From positions 1-64,000 of the forward strand of contig NZ_SNWP01000011.1 of the NCBI RefSeq assembly GCF_004361915.1: 64,000 nucleotides of DNA, given 5' to 3'. The notes beneath the pieces were generated by a model. That model was not told the origin of the DNA, did no database searches, and saw only the letters and a list, made by a program, of their open reading frames with translations. The DNA comes from Sediminibacterium goheungense. Lineage in GTDB: Bacteria > Bacteroidota > Bacteroidia > Chitinophagales > Chitinophagaceae. Each line of letters begins with the position of its first letter. Position 1 is the stretch's first letter. The translations under genes and the position numbers were made by a program. Shown here in pieces: positions 51,884 through 59,274 of the stretch.

Positions 51884-52756
51884 ATGAAAGCGAACAGAAC
51901 GATTAAAAGTATATTATACGCAACACCGATGGATATGGGTGGTATGCCCATCAGGCAACCCTTTCCATCACAGAAAGCGGAAAGAATAGATCCTTTTCTG
52001 TTATTGCACCATGCAGACATCAAAGTACCTACCCATGTAGCAACCAAACATGCAGGCGTAGGTCCGCACCCACACCGTGGTTTCTCACCTGTGAGTTTTA
52101 TATTCAAAGGAGGTGTACATCACCGCGATAGCAGGGGTAATGATAATGTGGTATATGCAGGTGGTACACAGTGGATGAATGCAGGAATGGGCGTAATACA
52201 CAGTGAAAGACCTCCCGTAGATATCCACGAAATAGGAGGTCGCCAGGAACTGATTCAGTTATGGGTAAATACACCCGCCAAACATAAAATGGATAAGCCC
52301 ACATATCAACCACTTACGGCAGAAGATACACCGGTGGTGAAAACGGAAGATGCACGCGTAAGCGTAAACATCATTGCAGGTGAGTTGAATGGCGTGAAAG
52401 GTCCGATCCATACTTTATCAGATGTAAACACATTCACCGCTACATTCAGCAAAGGAGGAAAGTTCTTTTTTGAAATACCAGCTACACACAATGCCTTCAT
52501 CTATGTGTTACAGGGAAAAATCAATGTAACGGGTGATGGTGAAGTGGAGGGGAAATATGTGGCTGTATTTAATAACGATGGTACAGGTTTTGAACTGGAA
52601 GCAACAGAAGACAGTGTGGTATTCATCGGAACCGGAGAACCCCTGAATGAACCCGTAGCCTCACACGGCCCCTTTGTGATGAACAACCAGACCGAACTCA
52701 TGGAAGCCTTCCGCGACTACCAGCTCGGGAAAATGGGGGTGCTGATTGAGGAATAG
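51884..52756 (+). CDS. Pirin-family protein
   Basis: This second pirin has 290 residues and full family motifs: DPFLLLHHADIKVPTH, HPHRGFSPVSFIFKGGVHHRDS, WMNAGMGVIHSERP and the C-terminal cupin (AFIYVLQGKINVTGDGEVEG; SHGPFVMN). The metal-ligand histidines of the first cupin are present. The presence of two different pirins in a row suggests separate ligands. A GTGAGTAGT palindrome follows directly. Confidence 0.92.
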   Translation: MKANRTIKSILYATPMDMGGMPIRQPFPSQKAERIDPFLLLHHADIKVPTHVATKHAGVGPHPHRGFSPVSFIFKGGVHHRDSRGNDNVVYAGGTQWMNAGMGVIHSERPPVDIHEIGGRQELIQLWVNTPAKHKMDKPTYQPLTAEDTPVVKTEDARVSVNIIAGELNGVKGPIHTLSDVNTFTATFSKGGKFFFEIPATHNAFIYVLQGKINVTGDGEVEGKYVAVFNNDGTGFELEATEDSVVFIGTGEPLNEPVASHGPFVMNNQTELMEAFRDYQLGKMGVLIEE

Positions 52757-52828
52757 CGAGTAGTGAGTAGTGAGTAGTGAGTAACGATTTTTTTATAACC
52801 ACTCACTACTCACTACTGACTACTCACC
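52757..52828. repeat. Palindrome of GTGAGTAGT/ACTCACTAC words
   Basis: The left arm has four imperfect GAGTAGTGAGTAGT words, followed by a T-run loop and ACTCACTACTCACTACTGAC on the right. It is the second member of the family seen at 43203. Confidence 0.8.
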
Positions 52829-52884
52829 CGATCCAACACAGTCAACTATTTATAAACTATTATCAAAATAAAAAATCAAACACA

Positions 52885-53412
52885 ATGGCAACTTACAAAA
52901 TCGACGCAGCACACAGTGAAATTACCTTTAAGGTAAAACACCTGATGATTACCAATGTTACTGGTAGCTTTACCAGATTTGATGCTACTATGGAAAGTGA
53001 AGCCGCTGATTTCAGCGATGCTAAAATTTCTTTTGAAGCAGATGTAGACAGTGTAAGCACCAACAACGAACAGCGCGACGGGCACCTGAAAAGCGACGAC
53101 TTTTTCGCAGCAGAGAAATTTCCGAAACTCACATTCGTATCAAAAAGCTTTACCAAAAAATCGGATGATGAATATACACTCACCGGCGATTTAACCATCC
53201 GTGATGTAACCAAAACCGTAGACCTTACAGTAGAATTCGGTGGTAATATGGTTGACCCATGGGGTCAGGCAAAAGCCGGTTTCGAAATCAACGGAAAAAT
53301 CAACCGTAAAGAATTCGGTCTTGGTTGGGGTGCAGTAACAGAAGCAGGTGGCGTAGTGGTAAGTGATGAAGTGAAGCTTCATTTAGCAGTACAGATGATT
53401 AAGCAAGCGTAA
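52885..53412 (+). CDS. YceI-family protein
   Basis: The 175-residue product from ATG 52885 begins MATYKIDAAHSEITFKVKHL and shows the YceI lipocalin-like pattern: SFTRFDATM, DGHLKSDDFFAAEKFPKLTF, GDLTIRDVTKTVDLTVEFGG and NRKEFGLGWGAV. YceI proteins bind long isoprenoid or similar ligands. No signal peptide is present, so it is likely cytosolic. The longer frame from 52777 runs through the repeat and is rejected. Confidence 0.93.
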   Translation: MATYKIDAAHSEITFKVKHLMITNVTGSFTRFDATMESEAADFSDAKISFEADVDSVSTNNEQRDGHLKSDDFFAAEKFPKLTFVSKSFTKKSDDEYTLTGDLTIRDVTKTVDLTVEFGGNMVDPWGQAKAGFEINGKINRKEFGLGWGAVTEAGGVVVSDEVKLHLAVQMIKQA

Positions 53413-53413
53413 T

Positions 53414-53532
53414 AGTGAGCAGTGAGTAGTCAGTAGTGAGTATAGGTCTGAGCGATCTTTCAGGGTTGCCTAATTACAAAGTTTTCTAAACTTTACAATA
53501 CCTTAATCACTCACTACTCACTACTCACCCCT
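53414..53532. repeat. GTGAGTAGT palindrome with wide spacing
   Basis: The left arm (GTGAGCAGTGAGTAGTCAGT, 53414-53442) and the right arm (TCACTCACTACTCACTACTC, about 53508-53528) are separated by about 65 bases. It is the third member of the family. Confidence 0.75.
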
Positions 53533-53559
53533 CATCCCTCACTTATAAAATCAATCAGT

Positions 53560-53943
53560 ATGACAACAGCCAGCATTGCAACAACAAAATACCGGGTACA
53601 GCTGGATAACGGCAGGCATTTATTTGGTGCGGATGAACCCGTGGAAAAAGGCGGACAGGATACAGCTCCGGCACCCGATGAATTGTTGGAAGCATCGCTG
53701 GCCAGTTGTACTGCCATAACCTTACGCATGTATGCCGACAGGAAACAATGGCCAATGGAAAGTGTAGACGTATCTGTGAAACTGGAAAGAGTAGAAGGTA
53801 AAACCATCTTTACACGTGATATTACATTGCATGGCAACCTGGACGCCGAACAGAAAGAAAGGCTGCTCCAGATCGCCAAACTCTGCCCCGTCTCAAAAAC
53901 ACTCAGTGGCAGTAGTGAAATCAATACATCCATAAGTCAATAA
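53560..53943 (+). CDS. OsmC/Ohr-family peroxide-related protein
   Basis: The 127-residue protein has the two conserved cysteines of the family, in LEASLASCTAITLRMYA and AKLCPVSKTL. OsmC-type proteins reduce organic peroxides using this cysteine pair. The surroundings (MarR, pirins, YceI, FMN reductase) fit the role. The CTCTGCG repeat lies immediately after the stop. Confidence 0.9.
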   Translation: MTTASIATTKYRVQLDNGRHLFGADEPVEKGGQDTAPAPDELLEASLASCTAITLRMYADRKQWPMESVDVSVKLERVEGKTIFTRDITLHGNLDAEQKERLLQIAKLCPVSKTLSGSSEINTSISQ

Positions 53944-53945
53944 AT

Positions 53946-54038
53946 CCCTGCGAAACCTCTGCGCTCTCATGTTCTCTGCGGTGGGGTTTCTCACGTCACC
54001 CTGACAAAGGAAGGGAACGCAGAGATCACGCAGGGAAA
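53946..54038. repeat. CCCTGCG/CTCTGCG dispersed palindromic repeat, copy 2
   Basis: CCCTGCGAAACCTCTGCG opens the block, followed by TTCTCTGCGGTGGGGTTTC, ACGTCACCCTGACAAAGGAA and CGCAGAGATCACGCAGGG. The outer CCCTGCG and CGCAGGG are complementary, as are CTCTGCG and CGCAGAG. It corresponds to the block at 39454, which lacks some of these pairs. Confidence 0.8.
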
Positions 54039-54145
54039 ACTTCTCAGGTTTTCGATAAACGAAAGAATCTCACAGAATTCAGCTGTATCAGCAACCTGAG
54101 CAGCATAGAATAGTAGCTTGCATACTGAACCGGAGAGAAAGAATA

Positions 54146-54267
54146 TTGTTAATAGCTTATAGTGAATAGCTAATGGCGTATGGGGAATAGCATATAGAAG
54201 AAGGCATAGCGCTTTAGAAAAGCACTATCAGCCATATGCCATGAACCATTAGCTATCAGCCATCACT
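54146..54267. repeat. Palindrome of AATAGCTAATGG/CCATTAGCTAT words
   Basis: The left arm contains AATAGCTTATAGTGAATAGC, TAATGGCGTATGG and AATAGCATATAG. The right arm contains CATATGCCATGAACCATTAGC and TATCAGCCATC. The central part is AGCGCTTTAGAAAAGCACT. It ends just before the FMN reductase start. Confidence 0.65.
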
Positions 54268-54286
54268 AACCCCAAACTTGCAAAAA

Positions 54287-54850
54287 ATGAATATAGAAAT
54301 CATAACTGGGAGTCCCAGAACAAACAGTGTAACCCATAGAGTAGCACTGTTCTTACAAAAACACCTGACAGCCACCACCCAGCACCAGGTAAATATCATC
54401 GATGTGCGCGACTGGAAACTGCCGCTGTTGGAAAAAGTATTCAATTCAGTAGAAAACACACCTGAAGAGTTTAAACCCCTAGCAGAAAGAATGTTTGCGG
54501 CAGATGCCTTTATACTGGTAACACCGGAATACAATGGCAGCTATTCACCAGCCTTACAGAACCTGATGGATCATTTTCCCAAACAAAGCCATAAACCCTT
54601 TGGTTTAGTAACGGCATCAACAGGGGCCATGGGTGGTATGCGGGCCAGTCAGCAGTTGTTATTACTGGTGCCTGCTTTATTTGGCATTCCATCACCTTAT
54701 ATGCTGGTAACACCCTTTGTAGATAAGAAATTCAATGAGGAGGGTGAGCTGATAGATGGATCTTTTAGTAAGTCTATTGATCTGTTTACCAATGAGTTCC
54801 TCTGGCTGGCAGAGACCCTGAGACCGGAAATGAGTACATCTTACAATTAA
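54287..54850 (+). CDS. NAD(P)H-dependent FMN reductase
   Basis: The 187-residue protein (ATG 54287) is a flavodoxin-like reductase with ITGSPRTNSVTHRVALFL at the FMN phosphate loop, ILVTPEYNGSYSPALQNLMDH and TASTGAMGGMRASQQLL. Such enzymes reduce FMN, quinones or azo compounds. It is the last gene of the stress set and is followed by a terminator. The TTG at 54278 would add three residues. Confidence 0.92.
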   Translation: MNIEIITGSPRTNSVTHRVALFLQKHLTATTQHQVNIIDVRDWKLPLLEKVFNSVENTPEEFKPLAERMFAADAFILVTPEYNGSYSPALQNLMDHFPKQSHKPFGLVTASTGAMGGMRASQQLLLLVPALFGIPSPYMLVTPFVDKKFNEEGELIDGSFSKSIDLFTNEFLWLAETLRPEMSTSYN

Positions 54851-54861
54851 CTTTATAAAAC

Positions 54862-54894
54862 GTGGCGGAGTTGTTAACTTCGCCACTTCTTTTT
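54862..54894 (+). terminator. Terminator of the FMN reductase gene
   Basis: GTGGCGGAGTT / AACTTCGCCAC (one G-T wobble) is followed by TCTTTTT, just before purF. Confidence 0.8.
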
Positions 54895-54904
54895 AAAATA
54901 TATC

Positions 54905-56752
54905 ATGAGCGACGAGATCAAACACGAATGTGGGCTCGCCTACATCCGACTCCGTAAACCTTTCTCTTATTATCTGCAAAAGCATGGAACGGTAACCTAC
55001 GGCCTCAATAAGCTGTACCTGCTGATGGAAAAGCAGCACAACCGTGGTCAGGATGGTGCCGGTATCGCCGCCGTGAAACTGAATACCGAACCCGGAAACC
55101 CCTTTCTCTACCGCCAGCGAAGCAGCGCACCCCAACCCATCGCCGATATCTTCTTTAAAATAGGTCAGGAAATACAGGAACTGGAGAAATACCAGCCCGA
55201 TATTAAACAGCATCCCGGACTCATGAAGGGCCATCTGCCTTTTATGGGAGAACTGTTGCTGGGTCACCTGCGGTATGGTACACAGGGTAAGAACAATGTA
55301 GAGTTTTGTCACCCCTTCATCAAGCGCGACCTCATGCCGGGTAAAAACCTGGCACTGGCAGGCAACTTTAACCTGGTGAATACGGATGAGCTCTTCGACC
55401 TCATCAATATGAGTCCCGGTGATTTCCAGAAACAGAGCGATCTCGCTGCTATGATGGAAGTGATCCATCATTTTCTGGCGAAGGAAGATGAACTGAATCC
55501 GAATGCTGCCGAGGTAAAAAAAGTACTGGAGAAAGCCACTCCTTTATTTGATGGTGGTTATACCATTGGAGGCTTACTGGGTAATGGATCGAGTTTTGTG
55601 ATGAGGGATGCACATGGTATACGCCCCGCTTATTATTATATTAATGATGAAGTAATAGTGGCAGCGAGTGAACGTGCTGCCATCAGAACCACTTTTAATG
55701 TAGGTGAGAATGAAGTGATGGAGCTCATGCCCGGCATGGCCATTATTGTGGATGACAAAGGAAATTACGCGATTGAAAAAATACTGGAACCCAAAGAAAG
55801 AAGGGCCTGCAGTTTTGAACGCATCTATTTTTCACGCGGTAGTGATGAAAAAATTTACAGGGAAAGAATTGCACTGGGACATCACCTGAGTCAGACGGTG
55901 CTGGAACGCATCAACAACGATTTGCGAAATACCATTTTCTCTTATATACCCAATACTGCCGAAGTAGCTTTTTACGGACTGGTAAAAGGCATGGAGCAAT
56001 ACCTGAATAAAATTAAGGTAGAACGTATACTGAGCTGGGGTAATGATTTTACACCGGAGAAATTGGAAGAAATGGTGAACCGTAAAATTCGCCAGGAAAA
56101 AATAGCCATCAAAGATGTAAAGCTCCGCACATTCATTACCGAAGATGCCAATCGGAATGAAATGGTACAGCACGTGTACGATATAACTTACGGAACGGTA
56201 CGTGCAGGAGAAGATACGTTGGTGGTAATAGACGATAGCATTGTACGTGGTACCACGCTCAAAGAGAGTATTGTAAGGATGCTGGCCCGTTTAAAACCGA
56301 AGAAAATCATTGTGGTATCATCTGCACCGCAGATCCGTTACCCCGATTGTTATGGTATTGATATGAGTAAGCTGGGTGATTTTATTGCCTTCCGCGCCGC
56401 TATTGCTCTGTTGAAAGAGAGAAATATGGAACATGTACTCACGGAAGTACATGAGAAAATAAAAGAACTGACACGCAATGGACAGCTGCATACGGAGAAT
56501 GTGGTGCGCCAGGTGTACAAGCCTTTTACCACAGAAGAGATATCCGATAAAATTGCACAGCTCATAACACCGGCTGAAATAGATACACCGGTAGAAGTTA
56601 TTTACCAGACCATTGAAGACCTCCACGACAGCTGCCCCACCAATACGGGCGACTGGTATTTCACTGGTAACTACCCCACACCAGGAGGTAACAAAGTGGT
56701 GAATAAGGCTTTCCTGAATTTTATTGAGGGGAAGAATGTGAGGGGCTATTAA
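54905..56752 (+). CDS. purF: Amidophosphoribosyltransferase, long Bacteroidota form
   Basis: The 615-residue enzyme of purine synthesis transfers glutamine-derived ammonia to PRPP. The propeptide is short, with Cys9 in HECGLAYIR as the glutaminase nucleophile after processing. HNRGQDGAG and LGHLRYGTQG complete the glutaminase, and the PRPP site is VVIDDSIVRGTT (Asp443-Asp444). It is about 110 residues longer than E. coli PurF; long versions are known in this phylum, so it may coexist with a shorter paralogue elsewhere. The last ~38 codons and the terminator recur downstream, so the 3' end may have been replaced by inserted DNA. Confidence 0.93.
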   Translation: MSDEIKHECGLAYIRLRKPFSYYLQKHGTVTYGLNKLYLLMEKQHNRGQDGAGIAAVKLNTEPGNPFLYRQRSSAPQPIADIFFKIGQEIQELEKYQPDIKQHPGLMKGHLPFMGELLLGHLRYGTQGKNNVEFCHPFIKRDLMPGKNLALAGNFNLVNTDELFDLINMSPGDFQKQSDLAAMMEVIHHFLAKEDELNPNAAEVKKVLEKATPLFDGGYTIGGLLGNGSSFVMRDAHGIRPAYYYINDEVIVAASERAAIRTTFNVGENEVMELMPGMAIIVDDKGNYAIEKILEPKERRACSFERIYFSRGSDEKIYRERIALGHHLSQTVLERINNDLRNTIFSYIPNTAEVAFYGLVKGMEQYLNKIKVERILSWGNDFTPEKLEEMVNRKIRQEKIAIKDVKLRTFITEDANRNEMVQHVYDITYGTVRAGEDTLVVIDDSIVRGTTLKESIVRMLARLKPKKIIVVSSAPQIRYPDCYGIDMSKLGDFIAFRAAIALLKERNMEHVLTEVHEKIKELTRNGQLHTENVVRQVYKPFTTEEISDKIAQLITPAEIDTPVEVIYQTIEDLHDSCPTNTGDWYFTGNYPTPGGNKVVNKAFLNFIEGKNVRGY

Positions 56753-56809
56753 TCTTATAAGTAAACCTGATTTATTTACCATGCGCCTCAGCAATGAGGC
56801 GCATTTTTT
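56638..56809 (+). repeat. purF 3' end, repeat unit copy 1 (in the intact gene)
   Basis: This ~172-base unit covers the last 38 or so codons of purF, 28 bases of spacer and the terminator. It is almost identical to 58834-59006. Confidence 0.85.
56781..56809 (+). terminator. purF terminator
   Basis: ATGCGCCTCA / TGAGGCGCAT is a perfect 10-bp stem with a GCAA loop and a T run. Confidence 0.9.
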
Positions 56810-56879
56810 CTGTATGCTGTTTTTGGAAAAGTGATATTGGTTTTTAATAGATTTTTTTAATATACACATATTGTGTTTC

Positions 56880-56902
56880 GTATATTCATGAGTTAGCGGT
56901 AA
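56880..56902 (+). promoter_or_regulatory. Module boundary box, copy 1
   Basis: TATATTCATGAGTTAGCG sits 31 bases before the Crp/Fnr gene. Twenty of 23 positions match the box at 61194 at the start of the third module. It has a TAnnTT-like -7 core and may be a promoter or a recombination edge. Confidence 0.5.
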
Positions 56903-56933
56903 GGTAATATCAACCAAATACTAAGTGTAAGTC

Positions 56934-57500
56934 ATGGAACAAATCAAAGAGTATTTTAAACAAGCATTTACAATAACCGATAAAGACTGGCAGATTTTTT
57001 CCTCAAAACTTTCAAAAAAAGAATTCGCCAAAAAGACACAAATTCTTTGCGCGGGAAACATAGAAAATTATCTTTCATTTATTGAAAAAGGGATTGTTCG
57101 TTTTTATATTCCTGATGAAGATAATGAAGTGACATTTTCCTTTGCTTTTGAAAAAGTATTTGTAAGTGGTTATGATTCTTTTTTGACCAGAAGTCCATCT
57201 GTTTACAATATAGAAACTTTAACGCCCACTACTGTTTGGAGACTTTCTTTTGATGACCTGCAAAATATTTATGAAACAACTCATATTGGAAATACAATTG
57301 GGCGTAAAGCTTCCGAAGATTTGTTCATCAAAAAATCGAAAAGAGAACTGTCGTTATTGACACAAACTGCTGAGGAGCGTTATTTAAATTTATTTACAGA
57401 GCAGCCCCATCTATTACAACTAATTCCTCTTAAATACATTGCCTCTTACATCGGCATAACGCCACAGGCATTAAGTAGAATCAGAAAACGAATTTCTTAA
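56934..57500 (+). CDS. Crp/Fnr-family transcriptional regulator
   Basis: The 188-residue protein has a cyclic-nucleotide-binding-type beta-barrel (KKTQILCAGNIENYLSFIEKGIVRFYI; VSGYDSFLTRSPSVYNIETLTPTTV) and a short winged-helix tail (LIPLKYIASYIGITPQALSRIRKRI). It is smaller than E. coli Crp, as are many Bacteroidota members, and lacks the FNR cysteine cluster. Base composition is AT-rich. It opens the first module after purF and is followed by a perfect palindrome that could be its own site. Confidence 0.9.
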   Translation: MEQIKEYFKQAFTITDKDWQIFSSKLSKKEFAKKTQILCAGNIENYLSFIEKGIVRFYIPDEDNEVTFSFAFEKVFVSGYDSFLTRSPSVYNIETLTPTTVWRLSFDDLQNIYETTHIGNTIGRKASEDLFIKKSKRELSLLTQTAEERYLNLFTEQPHLLQLIPLKYIASYIGITPQALSRIRKRIS

Positions 57501-57512
57501 CCTGGGTTCATT

Positions 57513-57530
57513 GTTTACTTCTAAGTAAAC
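57513..57530. promoter_or_regulatory. Crp/Fnr-type operator candidate
   Basis: GTTTACTT-CT-AAGTAAAC is a perfect 8+8 inverted repeat between the Crp/Fnr gene and the DUF2141 gene, the expected place for a site of the neighbouring regulator. Confidence 0.5.
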
Positions 57531-57567
57531 GGTCAATTTTGCGGTATATAATTAAACGAACCCGGTG

Positions 57568-57993
57568 ATGAAAAATTTAATACTACTTGTGATTGGCATT
57601 TCTGGCAGCCTTATTTGTTTTAGTCAAGATAAACGACAAACAGTAATAGTTACTAATCTTGAAAATATAAAAGGGGATCTTTATATTGGCTGGTATAATG
57701 AATCTTCTACTTTCAGGATCAACGAAAAAGCTATTTATCGTGAAAAAATAAAGGTTTATAATCAAAAAGAAATATCTGTTGATTTCATAGATATTCCCAA
57801 TGGAAAGTATGCAATAGCAGTTTTTTTAGACGAGAATAATAATTATAAACTGGATAAGAACATTTTTGGAATTCCCAAAGAAAAATATGGCTTTTCAAAT
57901 AATATTTTACCGGCATTAAGAGCTGCTACTTTCGAGGAATCTGTTTTTGAATTGAAGCAGCAACGTTCAGCTATAAAAATTAAATTGAAATAA
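57568..57993 (+). CDS. DUF2141 family exported protein
   Basis: The 141-residue product has a signal peptide (LLVIGISGSLICFSQ). Its single DUF2141 domain shows VIVTNLENIKGDLYIGWYN, then IPNGKYAIAVFLDENNNYKLDKN and FGIPKEKYGFSNN. The beta-sandwich family is common in Bacteroidota and has no known enzyme activity. A GTG one codon earlier is less likely than ATG 57568. The DoxX-type gene follows after 4 bases, so the two are co-expressed. Confidence 0.88.
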   Translation: MKNLILLVIGISGSLICFSQDKRQTVIVTNLENIKGDLYIGWYNESSTFRINEKAIYREKIKVYNQKEISVDFIDIPNGKYAIAVFLDENNNYKLDKNIFGIPKEKYGFSNNILPALRAATFEESVFELKQQRSAIKIKLK

Positions 57994-57997
57994 AACA

Positions 57998-58450
57998 ATG
58001 AAACCATTAGTCGTTTTAGTCAGTGTTTTTTTGATTTCAATTTTTGCAATAAGATTACTAACCCAAAAATATGATCCTTATTTATCTGCGAGAATTGGGA
58101 TGTGCGCAATGTTATTTTTTACAGCAATAGGCCACTTTGTATTTACAAAAGGTATGGTTTTAATGATACCTCCGGTAGTACCTTTAAAAACGGAGATTGT
58201 ATATTTTACTGGTTTTTTAGAGATATTATTGGGTATTTGTCTACTGATTCCAGGATTGCATACGTACACAGGTTGGGTATTAATTGTTTTTTTTATACTG
58301 CTGATCCCTGCAAATATTTACGCTTCCGTAAAACATGTGGATTACCAAAAAGCATCTTTTGACGGTAATGGCTTAGATTACTTATGGTTCAGAATTCCAT
58401 TACAATTTCTGTTTATAGTATGGACATATTTTTCGACTGTTAGAAGCTAA
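57998..58450 (+). CDS. DoxX-like inner-membrane protein
   Basis: The 150-residue protein has four predicted membrane segments (VLVSVFLISIFAIRLL; MCAMLFFTAIGHFVF; FLEILLGICLLIPGL; GWVLIVFFILLIPANIY). The FFTAIGHFVFTKGM and EILLGICLLIP patterns fit the DoxX/DoxD-like group. Members may take part in redox or quinone-related processes. It is the last complete gene of the first post-purF module. Confidence 0.8.
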   Translation: MKPLVVLVSVFLISIFAIRLLTQKYDPYLSARIGMCAMLFFTAIGHFVFTKGMVLMIPPVVPLKTEIVYFTGFLEILLGICLLIPGLHTYTGWVLIVFFILLIPANIYASVKHVDYQKASFDGNGLDYLWFRIPLQFLFIVWTYFSTVRS

Positions 58451-58623
58451 TATAGAAATACCCAATACTGCAGATTCACCTGGCCCCTTTTGTAGTTAAG
58501 CCCATGCCTGAAAAGTCGATGAAAAAAGCCAGACTAAAGTGTTTAGTAAAGCGCATCCCCCGTTAAAAGTGTTCTTACATGAAACATGAAAATTGATATC
58601 CACGAATAATGGAATTTCAATGT

Positions 58624-58840
58624 TGCTAAAGCGTATTCGCTATATAGAAGAACGAAAAGTATAAAGGGAATGTTGGGTTATGCCCCTGCTAAAATTCATT
58701 GTGCCTATACGATTAATCAATGGAATAGATGATCCGATCTCGGGTAAACATCTGGCAGATCGCTTTGCCGAACTCTTTCCCAATGCTGATATTGTATTAT
58801 TGAAAAATTGCGGACACTATCTACATGTAGAAACACCAAT
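58624..58840 (+). pseudogene. Alpha/beta-hydrolase C-terminal remnant
   Basis: Reading one frame gives LLKRIRYIEERKV, a stop, then after seven codons PIRLINGIDDPISGKHLADRF and NADIVLLKNCGHYLHVETP. This is the final third of an alpha/beta-hydrolase with the catalytic Asp (GIDDP) and His (CGHYLHVE). The N-terminal two thirds are gone, an in-frame TAA breaks the frame, and the end runs into the second purF tail at 58834. A short frame from ATG 58680 is this remnant plus purF DNA read out of frame. Confidence 0.75.
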
Positions 58841-59006
58841 ACCGGCTACTGGTATTTCACCGGCAACTACCCCACACTGGGTGGTAACAAAGTGGTGAAT
58901 AAGGCTTTCCTGAATTTTATCGAGGGGAAGAATGTGAGGGGGTATTAATCTTATAGGTAAAACTGATTTATTTACCATGCGCCTCAGCAATGAGGCGCAT
59001 TTTTTT
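58834..59006 (+). repeat. purF 3' end, repeat unit copy 2
   Basis: The unit encodes the purF ending (GNYPTLGGNKVVNKAFLNF, then IEGKNVRGY and stop) with several silent base changes (ATT to ATC, GGC to GGG), followed by the same spacer and terminator as at 56781. It has no start and is preceded by a broken hydrolase, so it is not expressed as PurF. Confidence 0.88.
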
Positions 59007-59091
59007 GTGTCTTTCTGAGTGCTCTGTGGCATTCAATTGCCACTGAAAGCACAGTAGTACACAGTCAGGGTGTTTTACCATACCGGGCGCA

Positions 59092-59172
59092 TTTGTTACT
59101 AAAAAAACCACCACAAAATCGTTTGTTACTAATATTTCGGCATTTTTTAGTAACAAAAACTTTTGTCACTAG
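59092..59172. repeat. TTTGTTACTAA box array upstream of fic
   Basis: TTTGTTACTAA occurs at 59092 and 59122, its inverse TTAGTAACAAA at 59147, and the variant TTTGTCACTAG at 59162. The last two form an inverted repeat. Such an array is a plausible operator for the Fic gene or the site of another regulator. Confidence 0.6.
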
Positions 59173-59204
59173 TATACTTACTACAAACCCATTAGTATAT
59201 AAAA

Positions 59205-59235
59205 TTTCGTCAAATAATATATACAAATATCTTTG
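59205..59235 (+). promoter_or_regulatory. Promoter of fic
   Basis: TTTC at 59205-59208 and TATCTTTG at 59228-59235, 19 bases apart, fit the -33/-7 pattern of Bacteroidota. Confidence 0.5.
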
Positions 59236-59274
59236 TTTATAATAAATAGTTTAATTTTATTAACAAATCAGTAT

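Noticed and set aside
43203..53532. The repeated GTGAGTAGT words as a CRISPR array
   Set aside because: The words are adjacent, variable and arranged as inverted arms, without unique spacers or cas genes.
56318..56917. A 199-residue minus-strand frame across the purF end
   Set aside because: It is antisense to purF. Its similarity to another antisense frame at 58817-59032 only reflects the duplicated purF tail.
58680..58898. A 72-residue gene at the end of the first purF module
   Set aside because: It consists of a hydrolase remnant joined to purF DNA read out of frame, so it is not a real gene.
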